Source: Desulfobacteraceae bacterium (lineage in GTDB: Bacteria > Desulfobacterota > Desulfobacteria > Desulfobacterales > Desulfobacteraceae). From it: a stretch of DNA of 6,496 nucleotides. Position 1 is the stretch's first letter. Each line of letters starts with the position of its first letter. Positions 5,401-6,496 of this stretch are shown piece by piece. The notes beneath the pieces were generated by a model. That model saw nothing but the letters and a program-made list of their open reading frames with translations. It was not told where the DNA came from and ran no database searches. Made by a program: the position numbers and the translations under genes. The stretch spans positions 1-6,496 of the forward strand of contig PIVQ01000423.1 in the NCBI GenBank assembly GCA_003354055.1, read 5' to 3'.

Positions 5401-6225
5401 ATGGCAAAGGGCGGGCAGATTGCCCTGTATCGGCTGAATCATTCAAAATCAAAAGGTGTTCCTCTGATTATCGCCCATGGAACGATCTCCAATGCAGATA
5501 CGGTTCGGGCGCTGGGGGATTATCTGGTAGAAATGGGATTTGACTGCTGGCTTCTGGACTGGGGTGGGCATGGCCGAAGCCGCGCATTCAGTAAACATCA
5601 GGATTTTGAGTATCCGGCCTTTAATGACCTGCCCGCAGCCTTGAGTACCGTGCTTGAGACTACAGGACAAAAACAGATTTTTTGGGTCTCACACAGCGGT
5701 GGCGGCCATCTCCCGCTAATGTATCTGGCCCGTTATCCGGAATATCAGGGCAAAATCGCCGGTATTGTGACCATGGGAGCCCAGGCCACGGATGCTGCCT
5801 TTGGGGTGAAGTATAAAACCAGGGCTTGGGCGTTGAAATGGGTGACAAATCTGTTCAGCCAGACCCCGAAGTGGTTGGTTTCAGTCGGTACTGAAGGGGA
5901 GCCCACACGCCTGCTGGCACAATGGTCTGAGTGGAACCTTAGGCAGAGTTGGGTGGGGAAAGATGGATTTGACTATATGTCCGGGTTAGCCGGGCTGAAA
6001 TTACCTGTATTCATGCTGGCGGGAAGTCATGATGATATTGCGCCTGTTTCAGGGTGTCAAAAGTTGTACAATATTATTGGCAGCATTGATAAATTATTTT
6101 TGACCTGTTCTGTTTTCAATGGATTCGATAAAGAGTATACTCATGGTCAGTTGATTCGTGGCCGGGCAGCCAGAGCGGAGGTCTATCCGAGAATCGGAGC
6201 GTGGCTGGTTCAAAGAAATAATTGA
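5401..6225 (+). CDS. Alpha/beta-fold hydrolase
   Basis: A 274-residue cytoplasmic enzyme (283 if the CTG at 5374 is used), likely an esterase or lipase-like hydrolase; the substrate is not known. The fold is complete: oxyanion loop IIAHGT (23-28), the strand-turn WLLDWGGHGRS (50-60), nucleophile motif SHSGG with Ser99 (97-101), a variable helical lid at about 130-195 (rich in Trp), acid Asp211 or Asp212 in AGSHDDIAPV, and His248 in EYTHGQ. The nucleophile motif has Ser instead of Gly at its first position (SxSxG for GxSxG). No signal peptide or TM is seen. It sits alone between the accessory region and a chemotaxis receptor gene 106 bases downstream with its own promoter-like boxes. ATG is given as the conservative start; the upstream CTG is better supported by the ribosome binding site. 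Confidence 0.9.
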   Translation: MAKGGQIALYRLNHSKSKGVPLIIAHGTISNADTVRALGDYLVEMGFDCWLLDWGGHGRSRAFSKHQDFEYPAFNDLPAALSTVLETTGQKQIFWVSHSGGGHLPLMYLARYPEYQGKIAGIVTMGAQATDAAFGVKYKTRAWALKWVTNLFSQTPKWLVSVGTEGEPTRLLAQWSEWNLRQSWVGKDGFDYMSGLAGLKLPVFMLAGSHDDIAPVSGCQKLYNIIGSIDKLFLTCSVFNGFDKEYTHGQLIRGRAARAEVYPRIGAWLVQRNN

Positions 6226-6252
6226 TACCCGTCGCTTCCATTTGAGAATTTC

Positions 6253-6281
6253 TTGACTTTCAATTCAGTGCTTCGTATGAA
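6253..6281 (+). promoter_or_regulatory. Candidate sigma-70-type promoter for the chemotaxis receptor gene
   Basis: TTGACT (6253-6258), a 17-base spacer, then TATGAA (6276-6281): five of six and four of six matches to the consensus at ideal spacing. It gives a leader of roughly 45 bases before the ATG at 6332. Confidence 0.5.
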
Positions 6282-6331
6282 TGGTTCGATTTTGTGTGGA
6301 TTAAATGCGATTCATTTTATATGGAGGATTT

Positions 6332-6496
6332 ATGGGGATGTTGAAAACACTAAAGGGGAAGCTGATGGCAGGTTTTTTGGCAATCGCTTCCATTACGGCG
6401 ATTGTCAGCCTTATCAGTTATTCAGGGATGAAAAACCTGGAACTAAAGTTCAAAACCGTGATCGAATCTGCCCCCCTTATTGAATCCGCCATCAAT
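6332..6496 (+). CDS. Methyl-accepting chemotaxis protein-like receptor, N-terminal part (cut by window end)
   Basis: The 55 visible codons are all open to the window edge. They give a short basic leader (MGMLKTLKGKL), a hydrophobic segment AGFLAIASITAIVSLISY (about residues 13-30) and then the start of a polar helix (KNLELKFKTVIESAPLIE). This is the usual first membrane helix and start of the ligand-binding helical bundle of chemotaxis receptors; the signalling domain is outside the window, so a histidine kinase or other 4HB-type sensor remains possible. GGAGG (6323-6327) lies four bases before ATG 6332 and ten before a second in-frame ATG at 6338; either may be used. A different + frame at 6253-6483 overlaps it but lacks such features. 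Confidence 0.75.
   Translation, partial: MGMLKTLKGKLMAGFLAIASITAIVSLISYSGMKNLELKFKTVIESAPLIESAIN

Noticed and set aside
6253..6483. A 76-codon + frame at the right end
   Set aside because: It overlaps the chemotaxis receptor start in another frame, lacks a ribosome binding site, begins in the -35 box and its translation is not protein-family-like, whereas the 6332 frame has a GGAGG and a clear membrane helix.
1..6496. CRISPR array, tRNA, rRNA or complete insertion sequence
   Set aside because: No regularly spaced direct repeats, no tRNA- or rRNA-like segment and no transposase motif was seen on either strand.

Overview
The window looks like chromosomal DNA of a free-living Gram-negative bacterium rich in signal transduction. 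A Desulfobacterota lineage (Desulfobacteraceae-like) is my best guess, from the style of the hybrid kinase, the chemotaxis receptor N-terminus and the moderate GC. This is inference; no marker gene is present.

Layout. (1) Positions 12-2843, + strand: a complete 943-residue membrane hybrid histidine kinase (TM, dCache, TM, HAMP, PAS, HisKA, HATPase, receiver). (2) Positions 2985-3829: a type II toxin-antitoxin operon on the - strand (Phd/YefM antitoxin, then ParE/RelE toxin), flanked on both sides by imperfect hairpins with the architecture of integron attC sites in the same orientation as the genes. (3) Positions 3832-4519, - strand: a secreted small protein of unknown function, followed by a coding-looking reading frame with no start codon that ends five bases before the second attC-like site. 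(4) Positions 4520-5373: no convincing gene; an AT-rich stretch, then possible gene debris and a strong 11-bp inverted repeat. (5) Positions 5401-6225, + strand: an alpha/beta hydrolase whose real start may be a CTG nine codons upstream behind a good ribosome binding site. (6) Positions 6332 to the window end, + strand: the first 55 codons of a methyl-accepting chemotaxis protein-like receptor.

Interpretation. The - strand block reads as one complete and one partial mobile gene cassette (toxin-antitoxin cassette about 2991-3703, and the 3' end of the cassette before it), that is, a small attC cluster with no integrase in view, inserted between + strand housekeeping and signalling genes. The cassette evidence is structural and read by eye: two long stems, each with three single-base bulges all on the same arm, AAC/GTT ends in one site and a degenerate end in the other, and gene stops at or just before the site. 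The antitoxin promoter carries three GTAC-centred motifs exactly 12 bp apart, matching the known YefM-type operator spacing, so autoregulation of the toxin-antitoxin cassette is likely. No CRISPR array, rRNA, tRNA or intact insertion sequence was found.
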